DNA of 64,000 nucleotides from Anaeromyxobacter sp. Fw109-5 (lineage in GTDB: Bacteria; Myxococcota; Myxococcia; Myxococcales; Anaeromyxobacteraceae), in the NCBI RefSeq assembly GCF_000017505.1, contig NC_009675.1:3729001-3793000 (forward strand). The letters run 5' to 3'. The notes below the pieces were generated by a model. That model did not search any database. It saw only the letters and a program-made list of their open reading frames with translations, and was not told where the DNA came from. Position 1 is the first letter of the stretch. The number at the start of each line of letters is the position of its first letter. Below, in pieces: positions 1 through 7,985 of this stretch. Position numbers and translations under genes: made by a program.

Positions 1-3
1 AGG

Positions 4-1941
4 ATGGCTCGGAGGTCCGCCGTGAGCACGCCCGTCGACATCGCCCCCGCGAACCAACCGCTCGAGACCGGCGGGCGCGGCGACCTTCTCGGCGCCCTCC
101 GGCGAGAGCGGCTCGCCTCGAGCCTCACCGCGCTGTTCGGCTCCGAGGACGCGGCCCTCACCGAGGGTCTCCTCCGGCAGGGGCAATGGGTGACGGTTCG
201 CGGCGGAGAGCGCCTCTTCCTCCAGGGTGAGCCGGGCGACAGCATGTACATCGTCGTCGGCGGCCGCCTGGTGGCGCTGCGCGAGGACGGCGCCGGGAGG
301 CGCCGCGTCGTGGGCCGGATCCGGCCCGGCGAGAGTGTCGGAGAGATGGGGCTGCTCGCGGGCCAGGCGAGGTCCGCCACGGTGCAGGCGTCGCGCGACA
401 GCGTCGTCGTCCGCATCTCGGCGGACGCGTTCCGTGAGGTCGCCGCCGAGCACCCTCGGCTGCTCGCGACCACTGCGCGCCTCGTCATCCGCCGGAGCAC
501 GGACCTCATGCACGGCGCCCCCTCGTCGGAGCGGCCGAAGAGCATCGCGATCGTTCCGCTGCGGCCGAGCGTCCGGTGCGCCGACTTCGTGGAGCGGCTC
601 CGCAGGGCGCTGGAGCGCCGCGGGCCGACGCTGGTCGTGGACCGCGCGCGGGCCGACGCGGTGCTGGCGGCGAACGGCATCTCGCCCACGCGGGGAGACG
701 ACGCGCGCAGCCTGGTGCTGTCCCGGTGGCTCGACGAGCAGGAGCTCCGCCACGACGCGGTGCTCTACCCCACGGAGGGGATGGCCGATCCATGGACCGA
801 GCAGTGCACCCGTCAGGCAGACGTCGTCCTCCTGCTCGCGCCGGCCGGCGAAGCGCCGGAGCTCGACGCCGACGAGCGCCGGCTCGCGCGCGGGGGCGGC
901 GATGGACCTCGCCGCGAGCTCGTGCTCGTCCACCCTCGCGGCGCGAGCTCGCCCGACGGGACCGACCGGTGGCTCGCGCCGCGCGGCGTCGCGCGCCATC
1001 ACCACGTCCGCTCGGGGAGCGACGACGACTTCCGGCGCCTCGCGCGCTACCTCGCCGGCGAGGCGGTGGGGCTCGTGCTCGGAGGCGGCGGCGCGCGCGG
1101 GTTCGCGCACCTCGGCGTCATCCGGGCGCTCCGCGAGGCGGGCATCCCGATCGACGCGGTCGGCGGCTCGAGCCAGGGCGCCATCGTGGCGGCCGCCGTC
1201 GCGATGGACTGGGACGACGAGACGATCGAGCGGGCGCACCGCGAGGGCTTCACGCGCAGCAATCCGCTCGGCGACTGGGCCCTCGTCCCGCACGTCGCGC
1301 TCGTGCGCGGCAAGCGCCTCGAGAGGGCGCTCGAGCGGTGGTTCGGCACCCGCGACGTCGCCGACACGTGGCGCTCCTTCTTCTGCACCTCGGCGAACCT
1401 CACGCGGGCGCGCGCCGAGATCCACCGGAGCGGCCCCCTCTGGAGAGCGCTCAGGGCCAGCGTCTCGCTCCCCGGCGTCCTTCCTCCCGTCGTGATGAGC
1501 GGCGACCTGCACGTCGACGGGGCCCTGCTCGACAACCTGCCCGTGGAGCCGATGCGCGAGAGCGGGGTCGGTCGCGTCGTCGCCGTCGACCTCTCGGTCA
1601 GGGACGAGGGGGGCATGATCGGCGGCGCGCTGCCTTCTACCGCCGACTTCCTCAAGGGCCGGCTCTTCACCGGAGGCGGGCACGTCGCCTCGCCGGGGAT
1701 CGCCTCCATCCTCGTGAAGTCGGCGATGCTGTCGAGCACGCAGCGCGCCCGGGAGCTCGCGTCGAGCGTCGATCTCTTCCTCGAGCCGCAGCCGGCCGAC
1801 ATCGGCTTCCTGGAGTGGAAGGCGCTCGACCGCGGCATCGACCTCGGGTACCGCTACGCGAAGCGGGAGCTCGCGCGTCGAGACCTCCGGCGATGCGTCG
1901 AGGAGGATGCCCCCCTCGCCGCCGCGGTGGATGATGCGTGA
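4..1941 (+). CDS. cyclic nucleotide-binding domain / patatin-like phospholipase (NTE family)
   Basis: This 645-residue protein joins an N-terminal cyclic-nucleotide-binding domain (about residues 40-160, with the PGD and GEMGLL turns of the cNMP fold) to a patatin-like serine hydrolase (about 350-560). The hydrolase shows the glycine-rich oxyanion loop GLVLGGGGARGFAH near residue 355, the nucleophile elbow GGSSQG near 388 and the DGALLDN Asp near 504, so the Ser-Asp dyad is complete. Family members are esterases or lysophospholipases acting at the membrane; the cNMP domain suggests ligand gating. The start is four bases into the window, so a slightly earlier start cannot be excluded, although the length suits the family. 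No membrane segment is evident. It converges on the PRC-barrel gene. Confidence 0.9.
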   Translation: MARRSAVSTPVDIAPANQPLETGGRGDLLGALRRERLASSLTALFGSEDAALTEGLLRQGQWVTVRGGERLFLQGEPGDSMYIVVGGRLVALREDGAGRRRVVGRIRPGESVGEMGLLAGQARSATVQASRDSVVVRISADAFREVAAEHPRLLATTARLVIRRSTDLMHGAPSSERPKSIAIVPLRPSVRCADFVERLRRALERRGPTLVVDRARADAVLAANGISPTRGDDARSLVLSRWLDEQELRHDAVLYPTEGMADPWTEQCTRQADVVLLLAPAGEAPELDADERRLARGGGDGPRRELVLVHPRGASSPDGTDRWLAPRGVARHHHVRSGSDDDFRRLARYLAGEAVGLVLGGGGARGFAHLGVIRALREAGIPIDAVGGSSQGAIVAAAVAMDWDDETIERAHREGFTRSNPLGDWALVPHVALVRGKRLERALERWFGTRDVADTWRSFFCTSANLTRARAEIHRSGPLWRALRASVSLPGVLPPVVMSGDLHVDGALLDNLPVEPMRESGVGRVVAVDLSVRDEGGMIGGALPSTADFLKGRLFTGGGHVASPGIASILVKSAMLSSTQRARELASSVDLFLEPQPADIGFLEWKALDRGIDLGYRYAKRELARRDLRRCVEEDAPLAAAVDDA

Positions 1942-2043
1942 GCGGAGGCGTCACTCTGCGCGGGCGGTCGGCGCCGCCGGACGCTCGCACGGCTCTGGAC
2001 GGCGTATCGTCCCCGAGCGCCCTGCGCCTGATGCCCTCGGGAG

Positions 2044-2346
2044 TCAGTGGGCGGAGGCGGGCTCGCCCTCGCCGGGAAGCACGTCGCGCAGCCCCCCGAC
2101 CGGAACGGAGAGCACCACGGCGTCGGCCACGGACTGGATCAGCCTGACGGGGATCTCGACGATCCCAGCGTGGAACATCGTCCGGGACGCGCCCAGCTCG
2201 TCCGCGATGTCCTTCCGCAACTTGACCCGCAACGACTCCAGGCTCCAGGTGTCGCTGTCCAGGAACAGGGCGGCGATCTCTCCGACCGCTCTCCCGTCCG
2301 AGCCGATGACCGTACGACCGCGCAGGTTCTCGTCGGAAAGACGCAT
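2044..2346 (-). CDS. PRC-barrel domain protein
   Basis: The 100-residue product matches a single PRC-barrel domain: an N-terminal strand pair with GRTVIGSDGRAVGEI, then an acidic-Trp segment LDSDTWSLESLRVKL typical of this fold. PRC-barrel proteins are small cytoplasmic beta-barrels that bind RNA or other partners (as in RimM and photosynthetic H subunits); the specific job here is unknown. The ATG is preceded by a purine-rich GAGAGGGGG stretch. It stands alone between convergent and same-strand neighbours. Confidence 0.8.
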   Translation of the reverse strand: MRLSDENLRGRTVIGSDGRAVGEIAALFLDSDTWSLESLRVKLRKDIADELGASRTMFHAGIVEIPVRLIQSVADAVVLSVPVGGLRDVLPGEGEPASAH

Positions 2347-2459
2347 ACGCCGCCCCCTCTCGTGTCCGCCAATCCAATGTTAGGGCGGGAATGCGTGAAC
2401 GGCCGGGTACCTCCGCGGCCAGCGCGCCTCACGCCAACCCACCGCACGTGGATCCGGCG

Positions 2460-2660
2460 CTAGCCCGGGCGGCCGCGAGCCGGTCCGGCGGTCTGCGGGA
2501 GCGGCAGAGCGCCCGGCGCTGCCTGACGCAAGGCGGTTCTACAGTCGACGCAGGTGGTGCCGCTCGCGTCGTCGGTCCAGGCCGTGTCCATCGGTCCCCA
2601 GGCACCGCAGCTGGGCTCTGCGTAGACGGCGGCCGATGGTGCAAAGTGAATCACGCGCAT
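2460..2660 (-). CDS. small Cys-containing protein, possible zinc ribbon
   Basis: A 66-residue protein beginning MRVIHFAP and containing CGAWGP followed by a TTCVDCR motif, the spacing seen in short actinobacterial and myxobacterial hypothetical proteins that end in a CxxC(R/L) knuckle. I infer metal binding from the cysteines only. The ATG follows GGGGGATGAA, which can serve as ribosome binding site. The C-terminal third is low-complexity Pro/Ala. No function can be assigned, and the call as a real gene rests on the motif and on the lack of a competing frame. Confidence 0.5.
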   Translation of the reverse strand: MRVIHFAPSAAVYAEPSCGAWGPMDTAWTDDASGTTCVDCRTALRQAAPGALPLPQTAGPARGRPG

Positions 2661-2825
2661 TTCATCCCCCGGGGCGCAAGGGCCCACACCGAGGGCAGTC
2701 GCGTCGTACTGGATGTCTAGCGCCGCGCCGCCGCTCGATCCGCGGTCAGGCGGGGCGCTGCGAGCCTCGGGCGGCGACGGCCTTCACCGCCTCGCCGAGG
2801 AGCTACCCACGGCCGCCGCGGGAGG

Positions 2826-3908
2826 TCAGGGACGGGGGACTTCGCCGGGCGGAGCCCGAGGCCCGGCGGGCGCGTCGCCCGCGTGTCTCGGGTGCCACAT
2901 CCTCACGGCTGCGAGGAAGAACGCCAAGGCGAGCGGTCCGACGATGATCCCGGCCGCGCCGAACGTCGAGAGGCCGCCCAGCAGCGCGAGGAAGACCAGG
3001 GATACGTGCACGGACAGGCCTCGCCGCATGAGAACCGGCTTCAGCAGGTTGTCGACGGTGCCCACCACGCCGAGGGACCACAGGGCGAGGAGCCCGGCGG
3101 CGACGGTGTGCCCCGCTGCGAAGTGGAACGCCGCGACGGGGAGGACGACGAGGTTCGCGCCCACGAGCGGCACGAGGGCCGCCACGAAGGTCACGATCGC
3201 GAAGAACGCCGGCTGCGGGACGCCTGCCACGAGAAAACCCGCGAACGCGAGCGCCGCTTGTACCCCGGCCGTCGCGAGCGCAGAGACGACGACGGCGCCC
3301 ACGGCCCCGTTGAAGGTCGCGAGCAGCTCGCGGAGCTGGCCGGGCTCGAGCGGCGTCATCTCGTCGAGCCACTCGATGAGCCGGTGCCCCTCGGCGAGCA
3401 GGAAGTAGACCGCGACCACCATCACGAGCGTGTTCACGACGAGCGTCCCGGTCGCGGAGATGAGCCCGCCGACGGCGGCGGCCCCACCGGCGCCCTCGAA
3501 CGCCTCTCTCGCCCGCTCCAGCGCGAGCGGCATGTCGGCGGTCACGTCGGTCGCGATCTTGCGCAGCGGCTCCGGGAGCCGCGCCACGAGCCCGGAGACA
3601 CCCTCGCTCTCCAGCGCGGCGCGCAGCCACCGCACTCCCGCAACGACCTGCCATACGAAGGCGGTGACGAGGTACGCGACCGGGCCGACGATCGCCGCGA
3701 CGACCGCCGCGGAGAGCACGCCCGCCGACGCCGCTCGCCGGCCGCGGAGCGCGGCCGTCAGCCGGAGGTGCACGGGATCGAGGATCGCGGCGATCGTCGC
3801 AGCGAGCAGGATGGGCTTGGCGAATGGCGAAGCGACGTACAGGAACAGCACGAGGGCGGCGACCAGCAGCAGCAGCTGGAACCGTCGCGTCGTCGTCGGG
3901 TCGGCCAT
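2826..3908 (-). CDS. AI-2E family transporter (PerM/UPF0118)
   Basis: The 360-residue product is an integral membrane protein with paired N-terminal helices, a large soluble loop (about 70-150) and a C-terminal block of five or so helices, the organisation of the AI-2E transporter family. The conserved region around VPLVGANLVVLP and the DNLLKPVLM motif near residue 300 are diagnostic. Members export small molecules, sodium/protons or autoinducer-2 depending on the lineage, so the substrate is not predicted. An upstream in-frame extension exists but reads through an unrelated desaturase relic, so the ATG at 3908 beginning MADPTTTRR is preferred. No strong Shine-Dalgarno is visible. Confidence 0.88.
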   Translation of the reverse strand: MADPTTTRRFQLLLLVAALVLFLYVASPFAKPILLAATIAAILDPVHLRLTAALRGRRAASAGVLSAAVVAAIVGPVAYLVTAFVWQVVAGVRWLRAALESEGVSGLVARLPEPLRKIATDVTADMPLALERAREAFEGAGGAAAVGGLISATGTLVVNTLVMVVAVYFLLAEGHRLIEWLDEMTPLEPGQLRELLATFNGAVGAVVVSALATAGVQAALAFAGFLVAGVPQPAFFAIVTFVAALVPLVGANLVVLPVAAFHFAAGHTVAAGLLALWSLGVVGTVDNLLKPVLMRRGLSVHVSLVFLALLGGLSTFGAAGIIVGPLALAFFLAAVRMWHPRHAGDAPAGPRAPPGEVPRP

Positions 3909-4044
3909 CGGCGCAGAGGAGAGCACGCCGCCCCGCCGCCTGTCGATTGCGATCCGGTGGCCGTGACGGCGGTCCTCGCGTGGATCGCGGTGTCGCCGGG
4001 CGCGCACGGGTCGTCGCCCCGAGCGTACCCGGCGGCGCGCTGCG

Positions 4045-4128
4045 TCACGACCGAGTGAAGCCGTCGTCGCGGGAGACTCGGACACGGAAAGGGACACCCG
4101 TCACCGGTCGAGTCACCGGGCGGCCCAT
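4045..4128 (-). pseudogene. relic of the 5' end of a fatty acid desaturase gene
   Basis: Within the 345-base gap between the AI-2E transporter and the radical SAM gene, the minus strand encodes a 27-residue peptide containing PFRVRVSRDDGFTR before a TGA. This closely matches PFRVRFSRDDGLHR at the N terminus of the desaturase encoded at 7853-9109, and the DNA is also similar. The similarity stops at the TGA and nothing downstream resembles a desaturase. I interpret it as a leftover of a duplicated or deleted desaturase gene. The rest of this gap holds nothing recognisable beyond the two divergent promoters it must contain. Confidence 0.55.
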
Positions 4129-4253
4129 CGAGAGGGTGTCACCCAGAGTCCGGGCATTGGACGAGGCACGCTTCGGCTGGCCCTTCCGGGCGGCCCCTTG
4201 CTGGAGGGCGTGGCGGTGACCGAGCCGAGACAGCGGCGGAGTATCAACGATCC

Positions 4254-5858
4254 GTGCGCGCCCTCCTCGTCCAAGCCCGGAGCCCGACGACCTACTGGAG
4301 CTTCGAGTCGACGCTGCCGATCATCCGGAGAGACGCCACCTACCCGCCGCTGGCGATCGCCACGGTCGCCGCGCTCTTGCCGGCCGGCTGGGAGTTGCGC
4401 CTCCGCGACCTCAACGTGGCCCCGCTCGACGACGCCGATCTGGCGTGGGCGGACGCCGTGCTCGTCTCCGGCTTGCTGGTGCAGGCGCCCTCGGTGCGGG
4501 AGGTGCTGCGCCGCGCCCGCGCGATGGGCCGGCGCACGGTGGTGGGCGGCGCCGCCGTGAGCTCCGCGCCCGAGCTCTTCGAGGAGGCGGACCACGTGTT
4601 CCTCGGCGAAGCCGAGGGGCGCCTCGATCTGCTCGTGCGCGTGCTCGAGTCGCCCGCGGGCGACTCGCCCCGCCTTCTGTCCCCTGAAGGCGACGAGCGC
4701 CCGGACCTCCGCCTCGCTCGCGTGCCGCGCTTCGATCTGCTCGAGCTCTCGCGCTACGGCAGCCACGCGCTCCAGTTCTCGCGCGGCTGCCCGTTCAGGT
4801 GCGAGTTCTGCGACATCATCGAGCTCTTCGGGCGCGTGCCGCGGGTGAAGACGCCCGAGCAGATCCTGGCCGAGCTCGATGCGCTGCTCGCGCTGGGAGC
4901 CCGCGGCACCCTGTTCTTCGTGGACGACAACTTCGTGGGCAACCGCCGCGCCGTCGCGAGCCTGCTCCCGGCGCTGCGCGCGTGGCAGGAGCGGAACGAG
5001 TTCCCCTTCGTCTTCTGCACCGAGGCGAGCGTCGACCTCGCGATGCATCCCGAGCTGGTGACCGCCATGGTCGACGCGGGCTTCGGGCAGGTCTTCCTCG
5101 GGCTGGAGACGCCCTCGCGCGCCGCGCTCGCGGAGGCGGGGAAGACGCAGAACCTGCGCATGCCGCAGGAGCGCGCCGTCGAGGAGCTGACGCGCGCCGG
5201 GCTGGAGGTGTACGCGGGCTTCATCATCGGCTTCGACAGCGATGGCCCGGACATCTTCGACCGGCAGCTCGCGTTCATCTCGAACCTCCCCATCGCGCGG
5301 GCCATGGTGAACGTGCTGATCGCGCTCCCGGGCACGCGGCTGTGGCGCCGGCTCGAACAGGAGGGACGCCTGCGCGGCGTGACGTCCGGCGACTCGTTCG
5401 AGCGTCCGAACTTCGTGCCCGCGCTGGACGAGCGGACGTTGCTCGCTGGGTACCGCCGCCTGCTCGCGTCCCTGTATTCACCGGACGCGTATCTTCGGCG
5501 TTGCGCGCTCCACCTCGAGCAGGCGCCGCTGCGGCGCGGCGCCGTCGCGCACAGCGTCGGCAACGGCTCCCTCGCGACGCTGGGTCGAGCGGTCTGGCGC
5601 CTCGGCATCCGCAGCCCTCGCAGGATGCTCTTCTGGAGGCTCGTGGCGCGCGCGCTGCGACGCGGCACTGCCGCCCTCCCGCGCGCGGTGATGTTCGCGA
5701 TCGTCGGCGAGAGCCTCATCCGCTACACGGAAGAGGTCGTGCTCCCCCGCCTCGACGCCTCGCTCTCGGGGCTCGACCGCGCCCGCGCCGCCAGCCTCGT
5801 GCACCCCCGCGCCGAAGGCGGCGGCGTGATCACGGCCACCCAACCGCATAGCGTGTAG
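4254..5858 (+). CDS. B12-binding domain radical SAM protein (DUF4070 type)
   Basis: A 534-residue enzyme with an N-terminal cobalamin-binding Rossmann domain (about 1-135), a radical SAM core carrying the cluster motif CPFRCEFC near residue 178, and a C-terminal extension of the DUF4070 type. The core includes FFVDDNF and the GLETPS segment seen in the BchE/HpnJ-like subgroup. Such enzymes perform radical methylations or cyclisations, for example in hopanoid and lipid chemistry, but the substrate is not revealed by neighbours. Translation is assigned to GTG at 4254 because it begins the MRALLVQ strand of the B12 domain directly. It is transcribed alone. Confidence 0.87.
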   Translation: MRALLVQARSPTTYWSFESTLPIIRRDATYPPLAIATVAALLPAGWELRLRDLNVAPLDDADLAWADAVLVSGLLVQAPSVREVLRRARAMGRRTVVGGAAVSSAPELFEEADHVFLGEAEGRLDLLVRVLESPAGDSPRLLSPEGDERPDLRLARVPRFDLLELSRYGSHALQFSRGCPFRCEFCDIIELFGRVPRVKTPEQILAELDALLALGARGTLFFVDDNFVGNRRAVASLLPALRAWQERNEFPFVFCTEASVDLAMHPELVTAMVDAGFGQVFLGLETPSRAALAEAGKTQNLRMPQERAVEELTRAGLEVYAGFIIGFDSDGPDIFDRQLAFISNLPIARAMVNVLIALPGTRLWRRLEQEGRLRGVTSGDSFERPNFVPALDERTLLAGYRRLLASLYSPDAYLRRCALHLEQAPLRRGAVAHSVGNGSLATLGRAVWRLGIRSPRRMLFWRLVARALRRGTAALPRAVMFAIVGESLIRYTEEVVLPRLDASLSGLDRARAASLVHPRAEGGGVITATQPHSV

Positions 5859-5916
5859 ACGTGGGCGCCTGGTCCGCGCGCTGCTCGCCCGCCGGCACCT
5901 CCGCGCCGCGTTTCGC

Positions 5917-6168
5917 TCACCGTGCGTGAGGCCGGCGCCGGAGATCCACGAGCGCCTTGCCCGCCATGGCGAGCAGGAGCACGCTCGCCGCCGCGAGCAG
6001 GACGGCCACCGCGACGGCCGCGGCCTCCTGTGGGCCGCCCCGCGCTCCGCCCACCGTGCCTTGCAGCGCGCCGCGGACGTCGAGCAGCATCGCGCTCCCG
6101 ACGAGGGCCACGGCTGCGGCCAGCGAGAACGCCATCGCGCTCCTCGTCTCCCGCGTCGGATTCCACAC
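5917..6168 (-). CDS. small two-helix membrane protein
   Basis: An 83-residue protein with two hydrophobic helices (about residues 12-30 and 48-70) and a short basic C terminus. A perfect AAGGAGG lies at 6174-6180, five bases upstream of GTG at 6168, so I place the start there rather than at the earlier GTG at 6183, which would bury the ribosome binding site inside the coding region. No family is recognised. It probably sits in the inner membrane. The next gene on the same strand is another small protein, and the two may share a transcript. Confidence 0.65.
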   Translation of the reverse strand: MWNPTRETRSAMAFSLAAAVALVGSAMLLDVRGALQGTVGGARGGPQEAAAVAVAVLLAAASVLLLAMAGKALVDLRRRPHAR

Positions 6169-6242
6169 GACGTCCTCCTTCACGCGTGACGGGCCCGGCG
6201 ACCCGGTGATCGGCCTCGCACCGCCACGTCACGTCATCTAGG

Positions 6243-6437
6243 TCACGCCGGCTTCTTCCGCGGCTGCGTCCGCACCCTGCGCAGCGCCTCGTCCGTGAGC
6301 GCGGTCAGCGCACCCGCCGCGGCGGTCAACGTCGTGGTCGCCACGTTGAGCAGCGTGCGCGCCAGCTCCAGGAACGCATCCCTGACGGCCTCGAGCTCGT
6401 CGAGCGCCGTCGGCTCGCGCTTCGTCCTCGTTGCCAT
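6243..6437 (-). CDS. small hypothetical protein, predicted helical
   Basis: A 64-residue protein: a basic N terminus (MATRTKREP), one long predicted helix rich in Ala, Leu and Thr with regular Thr-Ala spacing, then a basic tail ending RKKPA. The start is supported by GGAGG seven bases upstream of the ATG. Its composition is reminiscent of phasin-like or nucleoid-associated helical proteins, but no motif allows assignment. It precedes the two-helix membrane protein on the same strand. Confidence 0.6.
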   Translation of the reverse strand: MATRTKREPTALDELEAVRDAFLELARTLLNVATTTLTAAAGALTALTDEALRRVRTQPRKKPA

Positions 6438-6523
6438 GAGTCAGCCTCCCCCGCTCGTACATATAGCGAACGCCGGGGCGGCGGACCCGAGCGTTCAGGG
6501 CTGACACGAAGGAGCTTGCTTCC

Positions 6524-6575
6524 AGGGGCGCGCGCCCGCGCGCGCCCCTGAATGCAGCCGATCGAGAACGGCTGC
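6524..6575. repeat. two adjacent perfect inverted repeats
   Basis: Two hairpin-forming palindromes lie side by side in the gap 6438-6731. The first (6524-6549) is a near-continuous palindrome with 12-base arms AGGGGCGCGCGC and its complement. The second (6554-6575) has 7-base arms GCAGCCG / CGGCTGC around an 8-base loop. There is no T-tract. They lie between divergent genes, so a classical terminator is not expected; they could be a regulatory leader or an operator. Confidence 0.5.
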
Positions 6576-6731
6576 AGGAGAACCCCGGTGTGGCCGAAGC
6601 GCCCGTCGATTCATATGATCAGCGCGGTCGCCGATCGGACGTCACGCGCGACCGACCGCCCCACCCGCGCCGAGCCATCGACTCCCCGCCTCTGGAACGC
6701 TCGCTTCGCCGGCGTCGACGAGAAGGGAGCG

Positions 6732-7001
6732 ATGGACATGATCCGCACCGACGAATTGAGACCCCTCGTCGAAGCCTTGGACCGTCAGATGGAGCGGGCT
6801 CACGCGCGAGGAGAAGTGGCAGGCGCCGACACGACGGCGCTGCTCGGCTCGTGGGCGAAGCTCGTCGACTTCCTCGCGCTGGGGCCTCCGGCCGAGCTGC
6901 GGGCGTGCCCATTCTGCGGCGGCGTCGGCATGCGAGCCGCGACACGATGCGGCACCTGCTGGCGGCGCCTCGACCCACCCGCGGCCGTCCCGAGCGCGTG
7001 A
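6732..7001 (+). CDS. small protein with C-terminal zinc-ribbon motif
   Basis: An 89-residue protein with an N-terminal helical half and a C-terminal double-knuckle zinc ribbon: CPFCGG near residue 60 and CGTC about ten residues later. GGGAG immediately upstream of the ATG at 6732 fixes the start; an upstream in-frame ATG at 6552 would add 60 residues without family character. Zinc ribbons of this kind mediate protein or nucleic-acid contacts; the partner is unknown. Its stop overlaps the start of the AtpI-like gene (TGATG), so the two are translationally coupled. Confidence 0.65.
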   Translation: MDMIRTDELRPLVEALDRQMERAHARGEVAGADTTALLGSWAKLVDFLALGPPAELRACPFCGGVGMRAATRCGTCWRRLDPPAAVPSA

Positions 7002-7402
7002 TGCCACTCCGCGCGGCCGTGGAGGGCCCACTTCGGGCCGCGGAGTCCGAGCGCGGGCTCTCGAGCGTCGCGGTTGCCTACCGGCGCGCGGAGCCCTACA
7101 TGGCCGCGTCCAGCACGCTCATGGCGTCGGTGGCGGCGTTCACGGCGCTGGGTTACGCCCTCGACCGCTGGATGGGCCACACGGTGCAGTGGATGCTGGT
7201 CGCGGGCTCGGTCATCGGAATCGCGGTCGGGTTCATCGGCTTCTTCACGAGGGTGTTGCGCGCGGACGCTGCCGCGAGGCGCGAGCGTGCTTGCGCCTGT
7301 CGAGCGCCCCTGCCGCCCGCCCATCACCGGCCCGGCCGCAGAATGGGCCATCCTGAGCCCGACGATCGTCCCTGGGTAGCCTCCCGAGTCCCGGGTAGAT
7401 GA
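7001..7402 (+). CDS. AtpZ/AtpI family membrane protein
   Basis: A 133-residue protein with two transmembrane helices (about residues 35-55 and 63-85). The motif ALGYALDRWMGH between them, followed by a second helix starting at WMLVAGSV and ending with FFTRVL, is the signature of AtpI/AtpZ proteins, which assist assembly of the F-type ATPase c-ring or import Mg2+. It is coupled to the preceding zinc-ribbon gene rather than to an atp operon, which is unusual. The last 45 residues are basic, Pro-rich and atypical for the family; they may be a late-acquired extension. Confidence 0.68.
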   Translation: MPLRAAVEGPLRAAESERGLSSVAVAYRRAEPYMAASSTLMASVAAFTALGYALDRWMGHTVQWMLVAGSVIGIAVGFIGFFTRVLRADAAARRERACACRAPLPPAHHRPGRRMGHPEPDDRPWVASRVPGR

Positions 7403-7412
7403 CGTAACGTCA
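7400..7412. promoter_or_regulatory. perfect palindrome TGACGTAACGTCA, candidate operator
   Basis: A 13-base perfect inverted repeat, TGACGT-A-ACGTCA, lies 27 bases before the lipocalin start and overlaps the end of the AtpI-like gene. Its position fits a promoter-proximal dimeric regulator site. No regulator gene is adjacent, so the binding protein is unknown. Confidence 0.4.
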
Positions 7413-7439
7413 GAGCGGTGAGCACCGAGGAGGGCACCG

Positions 7440-7985
7440 ATGAACCGGCTCAGCGCGCTCGTCGTGAACCTGCTCGCGAGCGCGTGCGCGACCTCGACGA
7501 CCGAGCGGATGCACCTGCCGCCGCTCGAGACCGTCCCGCACGTCGAGCTCCGGCGATACCTCGGCACCTGGTACGAGATCGCCGCCTTTCCACAGCGGTT
7601 CCAGCGCGGCTGCACCATGACGAGCGCGACGTACGCTCTGCGTGACGACGGCGACATCGAGGTCGTGAACCGGTGCCGGAAGGACTCGCCGGACGGTCCC
7701 GAGAAGGTGGCCAGGGGGCGCGCCCGCGTCGTCGATCGCACGACCAACGCTAAGCTCGAGGTGAGCTTCTTCCGGCCGTTCTGGGGCGACTACTGGATCG
7801 TCGGCCTGGGAGAGGACTACGACTTCGCCGTCGTCGGCCACCCCAGCCGCGACTACCTCTGGATCCTCTCCCGGAAGCCGGTCATGAGGCCCGAGCTGTA
7901 CGAGTCCATCCTTCGCAGGCTCTCGGCCCAGGGGTATGACACCGCCCGGCTCGTACGGACCGTACACCGCGCCGCGTCCTCGTGA
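7440..7985 (+). CDS. blc: bacterial lipocalin (Blc-like)
   Basis: A 181-residue lipocalin. The first structurally conserved region is clear at RYLGTWYEIAAFPQRFQRGC (about residues 39-58), followed by repeated beta-strands, the NRCRKD turn and the third conserved region near RDYLWILSRKP. Bacterial lipocalins of this type are outer-membrane lipoproteins that bind lysophospholipids or fatty acids. The N terminus is hydrophobic with Cys16 in LASAC, an imperfect lipobox, so lipidation is likely but not certain. The 3' end overlaps the desaturase gene on the other strand by 133 bases; the pairing of a lipid-binding protein with a desaturase is suggestive. Confidence 0.9.
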   Translation: MNRLSALVVNLLASACATSTTERMHLPPLETVPHVELRRYLGTWYEIAAFPQRFQRGCTMTSATYALRDDGDIEVVNRCRKDSPDGPEKVARGRARVVDRTTNAKLEVSFFRPFWGDYWIVGLGEDYDFAVVGHPSRDYLWILSRKPVMRPELYESILRRLSAQGYDTARLVRTVHRAASS

